NCBI GenBank assembly: GCA_020718925.1
Contig: DYRC01000063.1
Location: 1-14,889 of the forward strand
Length of the DNA stretch: 14,889 nucleotides
Origin: Desulfonema limicola
Lineage (GTDB): Bacteria > Desulfobacterota > Desulfobacteria > Desulfobacterales > DYRC01
Direction of reading: 5' to 3'
Shown: positions 13,954 to 14,889 of the stretch, in pieces
Numbering within the stretch: position 1 is the stretch's first letter
Layout: each line of letters begins with the position of its first letter
Position numbers and translations under genes: made by a program
The notes under the pieces: generated by a model
Databases searched by the model: none
Told to the model about the DNA's origin: nothing
The model's input: only the letters and a program-made list of their open reading frames with translations

Positions 13954-14430
13954 TTACACAATTTTAAGCCAATCTTTACATAAATGTCCATATACTTCAG
14001 GGAGATAAACCACGCCTATCACGGCGGAGTTATCCACCACCGGAAGTCGGCGGCATTTTTCTTTGACCATGCGGTCAATAATCATCATCAAATCATCATC
14101 CGCCCCCACATAGCGGACAGGAGAACTCATCACCTGCTCAACGGTCAATCCTTTGAACCGCCGGATATATGATTCAAGCTCCTGATTTTCAAAGCTGACA
14201 GAATCGCCCATATAATGCAGAATAGGCGGTCTCAGATGATACAGAATATCCACCATAGAAAGTACGCCTACCAGATGACCGAAATGATCCGTAACCAGAA
14301 TACTGACGGTTTTGTAGCCGGTTGCTCTGAGCTTGCCTTTGAGAATCAGCCGCACAGCCGTTTCAATCGGCGCGTCAGCCTGAATCGTATCAAATTCTTT
14401 AACCATAACATCTTTTGCTGTTAATTTCAT
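13954..14430 (-). CDS. Paired CBS-domain protein
   Basis: This 158-residue cytoplasmic protein consists of two CBS repeats forming one Bateman module: about 5-66 (AKDVMVKEFDTIQADAPIE, then GHLVGVLSMVDIL) and about 95-150 (TVEQVMSSPVRYVGADDDL, then RRLPVVDNSAVIGVVYL). Such modules bind adenine nucleotides or S-adenosyl compounds and act as regulators; the partner is unknown because no effector domain is attached. AAGGAG lies upstream of the ATG, and the start overlaps the stop of the upstream gene (ATGA). It converges on gyrA. Confidence 0.9.
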   Translation of the reverse strand: MKLTAKDVMVKEFDTIQADAPIETAVRLILKGKLRATGYKTVSILVTDHFGHLVGVLSMVDILYHLRPPILHYMGDSVSFENQELESYIRRFKGLTVEQVMSSPVRYVGADDDLMMIIDRMVKEKCRRLPVVDNSAVIGVVYLPEVYGHLCKDWLKIV

Positions 14431-14882
14431 GCCTTACTCCTTATCTGATCTTTTATTCCGAAATCAGAATAGCATTTTCTAAAAATTCTATCAATACTTT
14501 GGTTGCGCTTTCGGATAATTTCAGCGATTTGCTTTCGGATTTCCAATGAGAACGGCTTTTTTTTTAACAGTGCAAAATGTAAAATGCAACATGATAAACA
14601 TGCCGCAATCATTTTGCACGTTGCATTGTTGTTTCGGTTTTCATCTGATAATCTGTCAGCCACAAATTCGGCAAAAGACATTACCTTCGGAATCGGAAAA
14701 ATCAGTGTGAATGCCGTTGTTCCTGTATGCTCATTATGAAAAGCATCAATAAATCCGCCCGTACTGACTGATAAGCGTATATTGATTGCCGTGGAAGTCA
14801 GCCGCCGGATAACAGGAATGCCGCAAATTGCCGAATCAGTTGCAACATCGGCTATCTGCCTTTCAAACTCCGCCAGTTTCAT
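14427..14882 (-). CDS. Hypothetical protein (151 aa), probably eroded or internally deleted
   Basis: The first half (MKLAEFERQIADVATDSAIC, then INIRLSVSTGGFIDAFHNEH and TGTTAFTLI) reads like a small toxin-like or DUF6516/TumE-like protein, from memory only. In such proteins I would expect a GADN-GGWHxHP segment next, but the sequence goes straight to MSFAEFV, which resembles the normal C-terminal part. After that (from about residue 80) the composition changes to Cys-, Lys- and Arg-rich sequence with a nine-A run (14557-14565). Another frame downstream of that run, ending with LIEFLENAILISE near 14454, looks at least as protein-like. The gene may be a remnant whose frame happens to reach the CBS start. 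ATG 14882 lacks a good ribosome site within the window. Confidence 0.4.
   Translation of the reverse strand: MKLAEFERQIADVATDSAICGIPVIRRLTSTAINIRLSVSTGGFIDAFHNEHTGTTAFTLIFPIPKVMSFAEFVADRLSDENRNNNATCKMIAACLSCCILHFALLKKKPFSLEIRKQIAEIIRKRNQSIDRIFRKCYSDFGIKDQIRSKA
14570..14627. repeat. Interleaved inverted repeats
   Basis: GTGCAAAATG (14570-14579) is exactly complementary to CATTTTGCAC (14610-14619), and AATGCAAC (14583-14590) to GTTGCATT (14620-14627). The two pairs interleave instead of nesting, so they can form alternative hairpins or a pseudoknot but not one simple stem. They fall in the eroded-looking half of the gene at 14427-14882. Confidence 0.5.
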
Positions 14883-14889
14883 AACAGAT

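Noticed and set aside
1..14889. CRISPR array, insertion sequences, tRNA or rRNA genes
   Set aside because: I saw no regularly spaced direct repeats, transposase motifs, tRNA cloverleaf sequences or rRNA signatures on either strand.

Overview
This window looks like a chromosomal segment of a Gram-negative, probably anaerobic bacterium. The closest fit I can infer is the Desulfobacterota (Desulfobacterales type). The reasons are the gene mix (stand-alone PfaD, DUF2914, KamA, rubrerythrin-like ferritin, CdaA fused to YbbR domains), a moderate G+C content, and frequent short overlaps between co-directional genes. No rRNA, tRNA, insertion sequence or CRISPR array is visible. The taxonomic assignment is an inference; no marker gene was compared.

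Minus-strand block, 9697 down to 19. Nine genes run almost without gaps from 9697 to 1487 and probably form one operon: an Smr-domain protein, a diiron ferritin-like protein, a PfaD-type enoyl reductase with a TTG start, a 63-codon gene followed by an out-of-frame nuclease-like segment, a left-handed beta-helix (hexapeptide) protein, a family-4 glycosyltransferase, a class I methyltransferase, a small secreted DUF2914 protein, and a membrane diadenylate cyclase fused to YbbR domains. Lysine 2,3-aminomutase follows after 145 bp with its own promoter. The middle genes suggest envelope or glycan work, and the last operon gene makes c-di-AMP at the membrane.

Divergent control region, 9698-10273. 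A back-to-back promoter area is followed by a possible short transcript (9745-9921) with its own terminator. Next come a promoter, a 58-residue membrane mini-protein (10021-10197), and a strong hairpin terminator whose U-run touches the Shine-Dalgarno of gyrA.

Plus strand, 10274-13861. gyrA encodes DNA gyrase subunit A interrupted by an in-frame 369-residue intein (10487-11593). It sits directly before the GKYHPHGD segment of the quinolone-resistance region, not at the catalytic tyrosine where mycobacterial GyrA inteins sit. The intein keeps its splicing ends but its homing endonuclease looks internally deleted. This is the most interesting element here.

Right end, minus strand. A CBS-domain pair protein and an upstream overlapping gene that looks eroded (14427-14882) converge on gyrA across a hairpin terminator.
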